In this document: piece by piece, positions 1-11,011 of the stretch | Numbering within the stretch: the first letter of the stretch is position 1 | Layout of the letters: each line of letters opens with the position of its first letter | Assembly (NCBI RefSeq): GCF_000237925.1 | Contig: NC_031502.1 | Span: 5,623,443-5,687,442, forward strand | Direction of reading: 5' to 3' | DNA: 64,000 nucleotides | From: Schistosoma mansoni | Lineage: Eukaryota > Platyhelminthes > Trematoda > Strigeidida > Schistosomatidae | Notes under the pieces: generated by a model | Database searches by the model: none | Told to the model about the DNA's origin: nothing | What the model saw: the letters and a program-made list of their open reading frames with translations, nothing else | Position numbers and translations under genes: made by a program

Positions 1-2085
1 TTAAGTCGTCCTTGTCCGCCTTTCTGGTACGTTTGCCCAATATGTAAAAAAACACAGAGATGGAACCAATAAAAGAGAAGGACGAGACCCCATCGAAAGC
101 GACGGTATCAATGTTTGCTAGTAAACACATGTCGCCCGATATGGGATCAACCGAATACGTGACTACAGGAATCACAATACGAGCTCATACTTCAACGCAA
201 CTACCTTACGCTACCAATGCGCAAGCATCTGTCAACAGCGGGGAAGAGTATGTGAGCGTTTAATGGTGGTGGCCACCTCTTGTTTCCTAAACCGATGGTT
301 GTTGTAGGTTTTATTCAAATCGTTTGAGCTCGAGATTACCATTTAGAAACAGGAAGCTCCCAAGATTCAGTAAGGGATAATACCCAATTCAGCTTGTCAC
401 ATCAGCTTCCTCCTATAACTGACTCCCACAAGAATGTCGGCTCGATCATTATATCAAACAAAAAAATATCAGTTCCGTTACCACAGACCAACGGAGAATT
501 GATAAGTCGTTCAATGTTCTACCTTTTTACGTCTGTCTATCAAAACTTGCAGATGGTCTATAAAGGTCATATATTTACTAGTTTATTATCTTTTCAAGGT
601 AGTATTTGCATTCTTTCCACAAATCACCACACACGACTGGTTCTTTGTGTCCTGTACATAGGAATCAAATCTAGTAAAGTAATAGAGGGAATATGTGTGT
701 GAGAACCACGAGCCATCTATCCAACACCATGTTGGTGAGATACCAATTTCCTAGGTTCTGTTCGGCTATCACGTATTTACTCACCTTCCTCTTGAGTTAC
801 CCGAGCCAAAAATAAAGAACAATCTGTCTAGTGAAGAATGGCAGACCCCGGAAACAAACTTTGATGTACGTTTGTTTCATTTGTAATCATCCGTTGTAAC
901 AAAACTTCCATGTGTTGTTCATTTGATTTTAAATCAGGACCGCCGATCAACAAATTCTCCATATGCCCCTATGCAATAGGCATAGGACGTGTAGGTTGTC
1001 CATAAACATTCAAAATGTTCGAGTCGCATTCCTCGGACCGAATAGCACACGTACAAACTTGAGCGGTACAAAAAGTGTAGAAATCGCTGACTTCGGGATA
1101 TATTCTCCAGCTACTGGGACGTCGTGATGTGCTCTGAACAAGTCAATTTGAGTAATTCTGTTCGTACCCTGAAAACCGTCTGTAAAATCATACAGATGAT
1201 GAATCGGGTACCTATCTGGTACGGCTTCACGGTTGGGGGACCTGCAATCCCCACACCGTAGCCAGTCACCTTCATTTCTCTTCGAAATCACGTGTAGAGG
1301 TGATGCCCGTCAGTAGAACGGACAACGCCCAGTTGTAGCATGTATGCGAATTCACGACTAGCGATTGTCAGTCTTCCGAGACTTACAAGCACAACCACTT
1401 CTCCAGTTCCATCGTACGAGTTTCTTTCGGAAGACTGAGTGTTCACTTTGCTTAGGCTTGAAAATTACTCGAACATATTCTGGAACTCTTGAGTTCTTAC
1501 TGGAGGAGTTTGCACGAAGTTAACAAACTTATGTGACTTTGTCTGATGTATAACGTGGAGTTCCGTTGCGTGTAAGATATCGTTTCTCAGTGTCAATTAA
1601 GAATCCATACCTTTCCAAAAGTCCATTCCCACTATCGCCAGATCTGAATTAACTAAGATTAACACTCAGAATAATGGTCTCTTGAATCCCAAATACGGCA
1701 CCAGAGTTCGTCGCTAGAACGACTCAATTTGAATTTTATTGGCAGCTCGAAATGTACCTGTGAGATTTCATCGACCTAGTCAGATTTTGTTCTGAGGAAC
1801 GCCAGTAAGCGTGGCAACTGTATCTACCAAAACCTTCAAGCTGGGAATTTTGTCCCTAACTGAAAACAACAGATTGAAAAGGCACTCCTCCTCAGTCTCC
1901 GCCACCTGTGAAGGGCTTAAACGTTTCCTACATTCTTGGTAGTCTGTTTAGGCCAGGTAAATGGTTGATTGAACCAGGTAGACTAGGCACCAAGCATCCA
2001 GTGATCCCAACATAACTGTCCAGACGGTCTGGACGTTTTCGTCCTGCTTGTGACCCGGAATTCGGTTACTTTGGTGACCTACTCT
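1..2085. repeat. Duplicated 2.1-kb block, copy 1 (near-identical to 48566-50650)
   Basis: The first 2.08 kb recur at a constant offset of 48565 with only a handful of base differences seen by eye. Similarity falls off sharply after about 2085 (50650 in the other copy). The block holds LINE-like coding remains on + and a Ty3/gypsy reverse-transcriptase fossil on -. Neither copy contains an intact gene. Confidence 0.9.
1010..1291 (-). mobile_element. Ty3/gypsy LTR-retrotransposon fossil, RT fragment
   Basis: The minus strand reads as the N-terminal part of a Ty3/gypsy reverse transcriptase, with the family's 'VPDRYPIHHLYDF' stretch and 'QIDLFRAHHDVPV' recognisable. Only this fragment of pol is clear. 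The element is broken and no flanking LTR pair could be assigned. An equivalent copy lies at 49575-49856. Family placement rests on motif recognition alone. Confidence 0.7.
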
Positions 2086-2089
2086 TGTT

Positions 2090-2900
2090 TCTATGATCCG
2101 TTCGCAATTTCGCGAAGACTCGGGGAGACTTTTATTACTCATAATTAGTTCCGTTATAGCTGAATTCTTAATAGTTCTTCTCTTTGTGTTTGGTGTATCA
2201 TACGTCATTCGGTTGGGAGCCTCTCTCGAATATTCAATCTGTATTGATTACTAAGTGAGGGAAGGTGGTGGGCCAGCTAGAGAAAACGATTCGAAGCTTG
2301 GCTGTGTAGAAGGTGTGTTAAGGATAAACTTTATTATTATTATTATTCACAAACATCTTATGGGTACATAAGTGCTGTGAAGAAACCATTTCGGATTTCT
2401 TCAAAAATGCAATAATACACAATTTTCAATAATGTTAGCATTACATTTCCCATGTTTGAGAAAGGAAGGAAAAATAGAATATTATTAATAGAATAGTAAT
2501 AATAAATCAGGTTCTGCGTAATTGGCAAGAATTTTGAATTGATTTTGAAGGAGGAAAGGAAGAAACTAAGGAAGTAGAAATAAAGAAGTCGCGGAATACG
2601 TAAATATCTTAACGCAGAACAAGAATAAACAACTATATATGTAAAGCAAAAACGAGTAATAAAATAAAACAGAATAAATTAATAAGTAAATAACTTATTA
2701 TTGCGGTAAGATATGACGTTAGAATAAGTGTTAGTCCATGCAGACATAGTTTTGGGTGATGCTATGAAAGTCTCAATTAAGTGCAAAAGATAATCAATAT
2801 GTATGAGGTGTATATACATAGTGAAGATAAAACTAGTCCGATAAGTTGAATTCAGCGTAACACAAATTATTGTCTTAATCCAAAGCTTCGTAATCTAAAG
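2090..2900. other. AT-rich stretch, no gene seen
   Basis: Past the duplicated block the sequence is AT-rich, with a short (ATT)n run near 2333-2346. I see no coding signal, RNA gene or recognisable repeat end. Confidence 0.5.
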
Positions 2901-2912
2901 AATAATATTTAT

Positions 2913-3267
2913 TTAGAAGGCCACATCGATGTGTATCTATAAATTTACTTGCTCATGTGGAGCACGTTACATAGGCCGCACAAAGCGATCGCTTTCCAAA
3001 CGCATCTCTGAACACTATCCAGCTTGGCTCCTACAAGGTGAATATAAAAAGATAACCAGTTAGATACAAGAGCATTTGATCAACTGTGGACACATTGCTC
3101 CGAAAGACTTGTCTTTTAAAATTATCTATAGAGTAAAAGGAACCGGATCAAAGGGAGGTCGGATCAATATTTTATGCACTGCTGAGGCATTGGCGATCCA
3201 TGAATTCAAGCCTGAACTTTGCGTTCAGAAACGATTTGTCCAACCTCTCACCCTTCCTTGGCACTAA
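2913..3267 (+). mobile_element. Penelope-like retroelement fossil, GIY-YIG end
   Basis: The + strand encodes the C-terminal part of a Penelope-like element: 'CSCGARYIGRTKRSLSKRI' is a GIY-YIG nuclease signature (CxC followed by YIG-x-T), and the distal 'CTAEALAIHEFKPELCVQ' and 'PLTLPW' stretches match the usual end of schistosome Penelope-like ORFs. The reverse-transcriptase part is not visible upstream. The copy is broken and 5'-truncated, so no activity is expected. Confidence 0.65.
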
Positions 3268-3274
3268 ATCCCTC

Positions 3275-3715
3275 ATAAGTTACGTTTTTTGGTTGTCGTT
3301 TTTTTGTCTGCACTTTTATCTGATTAATATCGGTTTTTTGTTTTTTTTTAATTACTATTTTGCATTTTAAACTCTAATCAGTTATTATTATTACCTTATA
3401 ACAGTTTTCCTTGATTGTTACTCAGATTATAATTATTATGACCTTCGTGTTTGTCGCTTTTATTCATATCTGTCAATTGGTCTATTATCTGACCCATAAA
3501 TTATTTTCTTCCTTACCCCTTGATTATTACGTAACCTCATTTGTTATTTAACGTCGGATCAATTTATAATGCAATCTTTCCTAGCCTCCTGTAGACATAC
3601 ATTTTCCATATAACTATATATACGAATATACAGCTTAAGTAAATGATTTCGTCGAAGAAAAATTTTCTTCGCTGAATTCTCTTTTTCTTATTCAATGACA
3701 TTATGAGTTATTTTA
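3275..3715. other. T-rich stretch, no gene seen
   Basis: T-rich sequence with no ORF of note lies between the Penelope-like fragment and the duplicated block starting near 3719. It may be the element's 3' flank. Confidence 0.4.
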
Positions 3716-3718
3716 ATA

Positions 3719-4310
3719 ACCCAATCATTAATACTCCCAGACATCTGCACGAATGTACTGTTATTCACTTTTATTGATTTTATCTATTTAACGACCCCAG
3801 TTGGGAAGCATACTGTCAGCCAACGAATTACGCAACTTGTAGATCATCCCTGTAAATATGTCGTGTACCTGCCCCGACAGAAATATATTATTATATTAAA
3901 TAAGGCCACTAGCAATGATAGTTATAATAGTGGAGTGGGGTATGTCAAATGACCCACGGTATTGCACAACAATCTTCCATCTCAGGATACTGGGGCCCAT
4001 GTGCACCATTGGTTTGGAATCAGGATTTTCCAACTCCTCCAGGTGGATCCTCCATACCTATCAACTCGGTTTAAAAGCCAGACATTTTCTTTTCGTCCTC
4101 TCAAGTTCGTAAACAACACCCTCGTCACGAGAAGGCAGCCAGTAGAACTTCCTTGGTAGTGGCTGTATTTCGTGAAGAGCACTCTTCACCTTCGACCGTA
4201 ATAAGGCATTCGGGGGCTCTTACTACCACTTGGTAATCATTTCGCTGTGCTGATGTGGTGTAGCAACTTGGACTAATGCACATGTGCCAGGCTCTACACT
4301 GTTTATAAAT
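3719..4310. repeat. Duplicated block shared with 33859-34450 and 15449-15932
   Basis: The block matches 33859-34450 at offset 30140 and 15449-15932 at offset 11730, nearly base for base. Its right half belongs to a dispersed repeat also seen at 7290-7790, 23665-24430 and 35940-36283, with the shared wording 'caggatactgg' followed by 'ccaactcc'. It runs into the N gap at 4311, where the 34-kb copy continues uninterrupted. Confidence 0.85.
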
Positions 4311-4510
4311 NNNNNNNNNNNNNNNNNNNNNNNNNNNNNNNNNNNNNNNNNNNNNNNNNNNNNNNNNNNNNNNNNNNNNNNNNNNNNNNNNNNNNNNNNN
4401 NNNNNNNNNNNNNNNNNNNNNNNNNNNNNNNNNNNNNNNNNNNNNNNNNNNNNNNNNNNNNNNNNNNNNNNNNNNNNNNNNNNNNNNNNNNNNNNNNNNN
4501 NNNNNNNNNN
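4311..4510. other. Assembly gap, 200 N
   Basis: A run of exactly 200 N. The sequence on its two sides matches 34450 and 35462 of the unbroken contig, so about 1.0 kb is missing if the two loci are colinear. Confidence 0.95.
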
Positions 4511-4613
4511 TACCGCACGACAGACGTAGACTTTGAGGAGTACCAAACGTTCCATGTGTAGCTGGACCCTGTAAAAACCTATTGCTACCACCCATAAAGC
4601 CCACACCATCTTC
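4511..4613 (-). pseudogene. Partial exon 4 of the second TMEM55 copy
   Basis: The segment matches the first 103 nt of TMEM55 exon 4 at 35462-35564 (offset 30951), including the 'tag' splice acceptor. The rest of the exon falls in the N gap. Homology to the intact locus stops at 4673, where an LTR begins. The piece belongs with the broken exons 1-3 at 9571-10332. Confidence 0.85.
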
Positions 4614-4673
4614 CTATTATAAAACCAAAAACAAGGTGGAAAATAAATGTATAATCATACGAATAATCGACAC

Positions 4674-5033
4674 TGTAGGGTCGGTGAAAGGTCACTGAAT
4701 ATCGAACAGATCATCGATCCCTGTCATGGTCAAGGATAGTCAACGCGCATCAATCAAAAAATATATGCCATAGACTGGCCCACGCGGCAGTGGTTGCTCT
4801 TTCACTTCTGTACTATCGTAGTTGTACCTTAACTAATATATTCTTGTAATAACGTCCTTTGTGTTGTACAGTCTCCATAGCGTCCATGATTCTTTGATGC
4901 GTCGATGGTTCAATCCACGTAAGGGCCGTTCGCGAGGTGTGACTTCAGCGTTAGTTGGTTCGTCACCATTCTCGTCTAACTATAGTAGGTCCCCAAGCAT
5001 TTCGACATAGAACATCAACGTTGATATTCTACA
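4674..5033 (+). mobile_element. LTR-like copy, family A (360 bp)
   Basis: A 360-bp unit with TGTAG...CTACA ends. It is nearly the same sequence as 9872-10231, where 4-bp target duplication proves the boundaries. Here the left flank (acac) and right flank (ctgg) do not match, so this is not a simple solo LTR. An inverted copy lies at 5973-6332. Confidence 0.8.
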
Positions 5034-5972
5034 CTGGTGAGCAAGACTTCGAATGACGCAACCTATCATTATTATCTTTTTTATTGCATTCTATACTTAT
5101 TATTTTTCATTTTTAACTTCGGCTATCTTTATCAGTTTCTGTGAACAATCGTTGCTTCATATCAATGTTGATTAGAATCTCAACTGAAATAATTAGTTCA
5201 ATCGATAGAACTAACCAATCAAGTACGACTATAATCAACTATCGTGGTTCTTTAACAAGCATTAGCAGCATGTAAATGCTCCTGTGTAATATGTCTGTTA
5301 AAATATCAACCACTCGTAAGTATAGCCTCAAGGCAACACGAACGCATATCTGTTTGCAACTTATCCACTTGTATAACCAATACAGGATAAACTGTCGATT
5401 ATAAATTCATCTTTCTGCTTAATCACTATCAACTAACTACTATCAGAAACTATCTACTAGAATATTTCACTTTCTTGACCATTGCCTGCCTAATTTCCAA
5501 TTGCTGAGTTCCATGGCGAATCAGAGAATACGAATGCTACAAATTTACGGTGAGTTTGAACTATAAATTTCTTGCAATGTTAGATCTTGTTTAGACTGTT
5601 TCGCCAGGCAATGCTACGTGTTTGGCTCAAATTAAATTTGGGCGTATACCGATTCAGTCTACAACGCTTCGTTAATCTACGAATTTAATCAACATATTTC
5701 AATTACTTTGGAGCAAGAGTAACCCAGGCTAGTTTCATAATTGCGTTAGTTAATTTCGTATAATATTGATGATGTTTAATAATATTTCGAGGCTACTTTC
5801 ACTTCGAGTAGTCATATATTCTGTCACTGCCGTCACGTTTTAGTCGAAACTATGTACATTTATGACTCGTAAGTCAACATGCTGTAGAAAAACGTATTAC
5901 GTGTACACGAGCAATCTTAGTCCATGTCCTTACTAGACAATTCATCGTATTTAATATGTCACTTAACGCCAG
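5034..5972. other. Sequence between inverted LTR copies; no gene seen
   Basis: This 939-bp AT-rich interval lies between two family-A LTR copies in inverted orientation. Both LTR copies are followed inward by ctgg, then diverge. I find no recognisable ORF in it. Confidence 0.5.
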
Positions 5973-6332
5973 TGTAAACCATCTACGTTGATGTTCTATG
6001 TCGAGATGCTTGGGGACCTACTATAGTTAGACGAGAATGGTGACGAACCAACTAACGCTGAAGTCACACCTCGCGACCGGCCCTTACGTGGATTGAACCA
6101 TCGACGTATCAAAGAATCATGGACGCTATGGAGACTGTACAACACAAAGGACGTTATTACAAGAATATATTAGTTAAGGTACAACTACGATAGTACAGAA
6201 GTGAAAGAGCAACCACTGCCGCGTGGGCCAGTCCATGGCATATATTTTTTGATTGACGCGCGTTGACTATCCTTGACCTTGACAGGGATCGATGATCTGT
6301 TCGATATTCAGTGACATTTCACCGACCCTACA
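5973..6332 (-). mobile_element. LTR-like copy, family A, inverted
   Basis: Reverse complement of the 4674-5033 unit, the same 360 bp long, starting TGTAA and ending CCCTACA on +. It abuts an RT fragment of a LINE starting near 6308-6335. It forms a head-to-head pair with the copy at 4674. Confidence 0.8.
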
Positions 6333-6960
6333 AGGTCATTATGCCTGCAATTACTGTAAACTAAAATACCATATTCAAGAATTGATAAGATACATTTTCT
6401 GTATAATAATAATCTCGATTCGGTATTATTGAAATTAATCATTATGAATCCGATGAGCTTTCTAGCTTTGGATACTTGAGATGCAATGTGTTCCGAAAAG
6501 TTCAAACTGTCGCTATATCTTAAACCCAAGTCACGAACAGTGTTGAGAGTTTTCAGTGTATGTTTGTGTATAGCCAGATTTAGGTTAAGGCAGCGGCCGA
6601 TGTTAATAAATCCACTTTTGTCAACATTAAGTGGCAAATTCCACGAAATAGTCCATTCGTACAACTTGTTTATTTCCTCTTGGATTACCGTTGAAATATA
6701 GCTGTCTTTGGTGGGAGACGAGAATGAATAAACCACTTTTAGATCATCGGCAAAAAGAAAAGGTTTACCATATTGAAAGAGGGAGCAAACGCCATTGATA
6801 AAAAAGAAAAATAGTAATGGACCAATTACACTTCCTTGTATAACCCCACTGGTTACATTCACAGGTTTGGAGTAGCAAGATCCAAAGCGGACAATTTGGC
6901 TACGCTCTTCTAAAAATGACTTGAGCCAAGTTGTAAGGAGCCCGAAGAAACCTAGTGCTT
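6308..6960 (-). mobile_element. Non-LTR retrotransposon (CR1/jockey-type) RT fragment
   Basis: A 184-codon open stretch on - (6862-6308) carries core reverse-transcriptase motifs: 'VTSGVIQGSVIGPLLFFFF' (block 4), the catalytic 'LFADDLKVV' (FADD box) about 35 residues later, then 'VRDLGLRYSDSLNFSEHI' of the thumb region. The frame extends upstream to about 6960. There is no endonuclease domain and no 3' tail, so the copy is truncated at both ends. The exact clade is uncertain. Confidence 0.75.
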
Positions 6961-7289
6961 ATAAGCACGACATTTTGCGAAGCCGCAAGCGACTTTACTC
7001 GCCATTTACATGGCATCATGAAGTTGCAGCCAATGCTCATCTTTACTTTCGGTGGGATGGTAGCTAGCCTAGAAGCTAGCTAGGCTCGATACTTACTTGA
7101 AACAGAGATTGCAACCAGTTTACTAACATCAATCCGTTATTGAGGGTCAATTCGCTGACCACTAAAATGTAAGGTAAGATTGGCGCAGATCAGGGCATGA
7201 TCAGAGTCGAGATAGGTACTCCAAAAAGAGCGGCTGTCTTGTACACAACCACGCTAGCGGTAGCTGATCGCGATGTGAATTGTCTGAAT

Positions 7290-7790
7290 TTCAGTGGGAG
7301 CGAGAGAAGCATCGTGAGCAGAAAACATTATTTCATATGTTTACGCGAGGGCTGTTATACTGCCCAGGTGCCCAAACTGAGGCAGGTGGTGTTCTAAGGG
7401 GGCCACACACCAAGACTTTGACCTAAAGATCTGATCCACAGGGCAGTCGAGCATCGTGAGGAGATGCAGTCCCATGGTAGCCGGTGACCAACGATTGATT
7501 CATACGCCATTTGTTCCCTCAGGATACTGGAACCCATGTGCACCATTGGTTTGGAATCAGAGTTTTCCAACTCCCCTAGATGAACTTTGCGTATTCACCG
7601 ACCCGGTTAAAGCGCTGGACATTCGCTTTTTGTCCTCTCATTTTCGTGAACAACAGTAATGCCACGAAAAGGCAGTGAGTAGGAATTCCCTATCAGAGGC
7701 TATATACGCGTGGCCATGTGAGAGCGTTTGCAGAGGGGAGGTGGCTTCTTCCGACAAGTCACAAAATAATCGATAGTTAATGTCAGTGAT
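7290..7790 (+). repeat. Dispersed repeat family B
   Basis: Member of a repeat recurring at 3975-4235, 15700-15945, 23665-24430, 30363-30525, 34115-34355, 35940-36283 and 51673-51835. Longer copies start near a 'ttatttatttaaacacata' stretch and contain 'cccaggtgcccaaactg' and 'caaggcagtggagcatcg' variants. Copies diverge by several percent. I cannot name the family, and no long ORF runs through it. Confidence 0.75.
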
Positions 7791-8445
7791 GGGTCAAACT
7801 CGTCATCGTACATTAACTCCCTTGATTATCAGAAAGCATTAGACAGTATGAATAGAAGAGCCCTATGGATCCTTCATCGACACTATGGTGTACCTGAGAA
7901 GATTGTCAACAGCATATGGACTACACCGAAAATTCATGAATGGAGGACAGCTGACAGATGTATTCAAAGTGAGGAACGGTGTCAGACAATACTAATTACT
8001 CTCATCCGTTATCTTCTGGTGGTTGATTGGATTACGAAAACCTCTACATCTCAAGAGGAGCATGGAATAAAATGGACAACTTCAATGCAACTAGACGATT
8101 AAGAGTTTGCAGATGACCTATGTCTTCTATCCCGTACACACCAAAAAATGTAGGTGAATAGCCCCCAAATACACTGGTACGGCCAGTCACTTCATTGGTA
8201 GTAATATATAAAAAGGAGTGCATGTGAAGATGACAAAGGGAGAAAAAATCAGTTTACAGAAGGAAAATTATAAAATAATTTGAGTCTCACGGTTTAAGGG
8301 AAGACAGAGTGTGAATACACCTAGGCTATCGCGACTGATGGAGTTGTTAGGAAACAGGTACTAGGTAAGGATGGCAAATCGATTGATGAAGTAGTGAAAC
8401 TTCATCAGTTGAGATGGTTGGGACATGTGTGACATATGCCCAACC
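7790..8445 (+). mobile_element. RTE/SR2-like LINE fragments
   Basis: The + strand shows pieces of an RTE-type ORF2: 'LDYQKALDSMNRRALW' and 'HYGVPEKIVNSI' of the RT palm near 7830-7910, a catalytic 'FADDLCLLS' near 8105-8130, then from about 8340 'DGKSIDEVVKLHQLRWLGH' from the C-terminal region. Frames shift between the pieces. The fragment ends in the N gap at 8446. Confidence 0.75.
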
Positions 8446-8645
8446 NNNNNNNNNNNNNNNNNNNNNNNNNNNNNNNNNNNNNNNNNNNNNNNNNNNNNNN
8501 NNNNNNNNNNNNNNNNNNNNNNNNNNNNNNNNNNNNNNNNNNNNNNNNNNNNNNNNNNNNNNNNNNNNNNNNNNNNNNNNNNNNNNNNNNNNNNNNNNNN
8601 NNNNNNNNNNNNNNNNNNNNNNNNNNNNNNNNNNNNNNNNNNNNN
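8446..8645. other. Assembly gap, 200 N
   Basis: 200 N. RTE-like sequence occurs on both sides, but the right side resumes upstream of where the left side stops within the ORF, so the two sides are different element copies or an unresolved repeat. Confidence 0.95.
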
Positions 8646-9526
8646 AGGGAGTGGAGTTGTCGAACGCGTCGACAACTTCACTTATCTTGGAAGTCTGATC
8701 AGCCCTAATGGGTTGGTGTCTGACGAAATCTCAGCACGGATTCAAAAAGCTCGTTTGGCTTTTGCCAACTTACGTCACCTATGGCGAAGACGAGATATCC
8801 GTCTATCAATTAAGGGACGAGTATACTGCGCAGCAGTTCGTTCTGTTCTACTTTACGGCTGTGAAACATGGCCATTAAGAGTAGAAGATACTCGTAGGTT
8901 ACTAGTATTTGACCACAGATGCCTTAGAAATATTGCTCGCATCTGCTGGGATAACCGGGTAAGTAATGGTGAGGTTAGACGCAGGGTATTAGGGAATCAT
9001 GGTAAATCAGTTGATGAGGTCATGAATCTTCATCGACTGAGATGGTTGGGCCACGTGTTACGTATGCCTGAACACCGATTACCACGACGCGCTATGATGA
9101 CTAGTATTGGGGATGGTTGGAAGAGTGTTAGGGGCGGCCAAACCAAAACATGGCATCAGTGTTTGAAGTCACTAACTTCTAGCCTGAGCCATGTTGGCAG
9201 AGGCAGACTACCTGGTTGGGGTCCGCGTGGCTATCGTAACCAATGGTTGGAGACTCTAGGTGACATGGCTCAGAATCGATCACAATGGCGTAGGTGTATA
9301 CACTCTTTATCTTCCCTTAAACCTTGAGATTAAAATTGCTTCATAACTTTTTTCCTTCCTATACTATATCCTTCTATACAACCTTCCTTTATATACTACC
9401 ACCACTAAATTAATTACTTCTATGAATCCGGTGTTCATCTTGTTGTGCTAACGAGGTATGGAAACTTGGACCGATGCATATATGTGCCTGGTCCTACGTT
9501 GTAGCTGACTGACTGACTGACTGACA
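8646..9526 (+). mobile_element. RTE-like LINE, 3' part with (TGAC)n tail
   Basis: About 225 codons read without interruption to a stop at 9325-9327. Motifs include 'NFTYLGSLISPNG', 'VYCAAVRSVLLYGCETWPL' and 'HRLRWLGHVLRMPEHRLPRR', the post-RT region of schistosome RTE-type ORF2 proteins. A 180-bp 3' UTR ends in (TGAC)n at 9505-9525, the short tandem tail typical of RTE elements. The RT core and endonuclease lie in or beyond the gap. TMEM55-related sequence starts right after the tail. Confidence 0.85.
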
Positions 9527-9570
9527 TGTGCAATCCAAGAAAAATAAGTAGGGAAGTGTGACCTACTTAC

Positions 9571-10332
9571 TTCACGAATAACAATAACTTTTTGACATTC
9601 CGGTCGAGGACAACCAACTTTGCTTGTGGATTCATTGCAGACAAGTAAGCAATTGCAAGGGCATCTAACATACTGTTTCCCAGTTGGTGGACCTTTAATA
9701 GGCTAGAAAATACGTTAGAGGATGAAGTAAGTACCGTCGCCTCGGAACAATGTGGACATCGAACCACCATTTGCTTTTCACGAGGAATGAAAGTAATGAC
9801 TTGCCTGCAGACTTGGCAATTCACTGTGGCTTGGGAATCCTCATCATTGGTAACTGCCCGCTCAATGACTGTGTAGGGTCGGTGAAATGTCACTGAATAT
9901 CGAACAGATCATCGATCCCTGTCATGGTCAAGGATAGTCAACGCGCATCAATCAAAAAATATATGCCATAGACTGGCCCACGCGGCAGTGGTTGCTCTTT
10001 CACTTCTGTACTATCGTAGTTGTACCTTAACTAATATATTCTTGTAATAACGTCCTTTGTGTTGTACAGTCTCCATAGCGTCCATGATTCTTTGATGCGT
10101 CGATGGTTCAATCCACGTAAGGGCCGTTCGCGAGGTGTGACTTCAGCGTTAGTTGGTTCGTCACCATTCTCGTCTAACTATAGTAGGTCCCCAAGCATTT
10201 CGACATAGAACATCAACGTTGATATTCTACAACTGGTTTGATAACGGAGCGTCCAACATGGGTATCTATTTGTTAAGAATTTTGTTTGAAAGGACAATTA
10301 CCAGCAGTTACTAGAGGAGTTTTTTCATCCAT
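9571..10332 (-). pseudogene. Second TMEM55/PIP4P copy, exons 1-3, broken by a solo LTR
   Basis: This is a paralogue or alternative haplotype of the intact gene at 35169-41000. Exon 1 is 10302-10332 (ATG at 10332), micro-intron 1 is 10266-10301 (36 bp), and exon 2 is split into 10232-10265 and 9735-9871 by a 360-bp solo LTR. Micro-intron 2 is 9703-9734 (32 bp) and exon 3 is 9571-9702 with a gtaagt donor. Exon 4 survives only in part at 4511-4613, across a gap. One clear amino-acid difference (NDED versus NDGD) separates the copies. The LTR lies in coding sequence, so this copy is not expected to give a normal protein. Confidence 0.88.
9872..10231 (+). mobile_element. Solo LTR, family A, with 4-bp target duplication
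   Basis: A 360-bp unit beginning TGTAGGG and ending TTCTACA, flanked on both sides by ACTG (9868-9871 and 10232-10235). The empty site survives at 40895-40905 in the intact TMEM55 gene, where ACTG occurs once. TG...CA ends and a 4-bp duplication fit an LTR retrotransposon of Ty3/gypsy type reduced to one LTR. Confidence 0.88.
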
Positions 10333-10574
10333 TCTGTAGTAAAGCAATCGGTGTGGTTAATATGTATCCTACCAGCAATTAAAGGTGATATTGCGTCCGA
10401 AAGTATAGTCCCAAACAACCAATAAAGGGGAAATAAAGGCGAACAAAGGGGAAATAAAGCGGTAAATGCATTGGAAAATAAGTCGTAAATAAAGGGGAAA
10501 TGCACTGAAATGTCTGCTTTTTCGCCTGTCCTGGGGAAATAAAGCGGAATTTCCTCTTTCTGTCGCTCTGTTTT

Positions 10575-10745
10575 TCAAATGTCGCTAAATTTCCGATTTT
10601 TCCCCTGAATATCCGACGAATAGTCGACTTTTCCCCTAAATATCCGACGAATAGCCGACTTCTCCCCTAAATATCCGACGAATAGCCGACTTTTCCCCTA
10701 AATATCCGACGAATTTCCGACTTCTACCTTCAATATCCGCTACAT
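10575..10745. repeat. Minisatellite, about 31-bp unit
   Basis: Four to five imperfect tandem units of about 31 bp, each with 'cccctaaatatccgacgaat' as the conserved part. A related array of about six units lies at 58955-59150 in the opposite orientation. Both arrays sit just downstream of the gene X poly(A) signal. The flanking 10412-10570 is also made of short imperfect repeats around 'ggggaaataaag'. Confidence 0.85.
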
Positions 10746-11011
10746 TCACTACTTTTCCACTACATACACACTAATGCATTTACCGCAACCGCCTCTTGTG
10801 TTCGCTTTCATTCCCACAACACAGCACACGAATAATGTAAAGTACGTAAAATATTGTATAATTTCCAAATTTTTATTGAAAACAAAAAGTTCTTCAATGT
10901 ACAAAGTAATGAGCAGTTGGCAGATGGTACAGTATCAAGGCTCCATATGTAATTGTCATTGTCACGGACCAGGCATTTCACGTATTCTTTATTTCCACCA
11001 GGCCTGTTGGA

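Noticed and set aside
4125-4609. Long ORFs on both strands across the N run at 4311-4510 (also at 8446-8645 and 12429-12628)
   Set aside because: They are open only because unknown bases cannot form stops. Real coding here is limited to the TMEM55 exon 4 remnant and the LINE frames.
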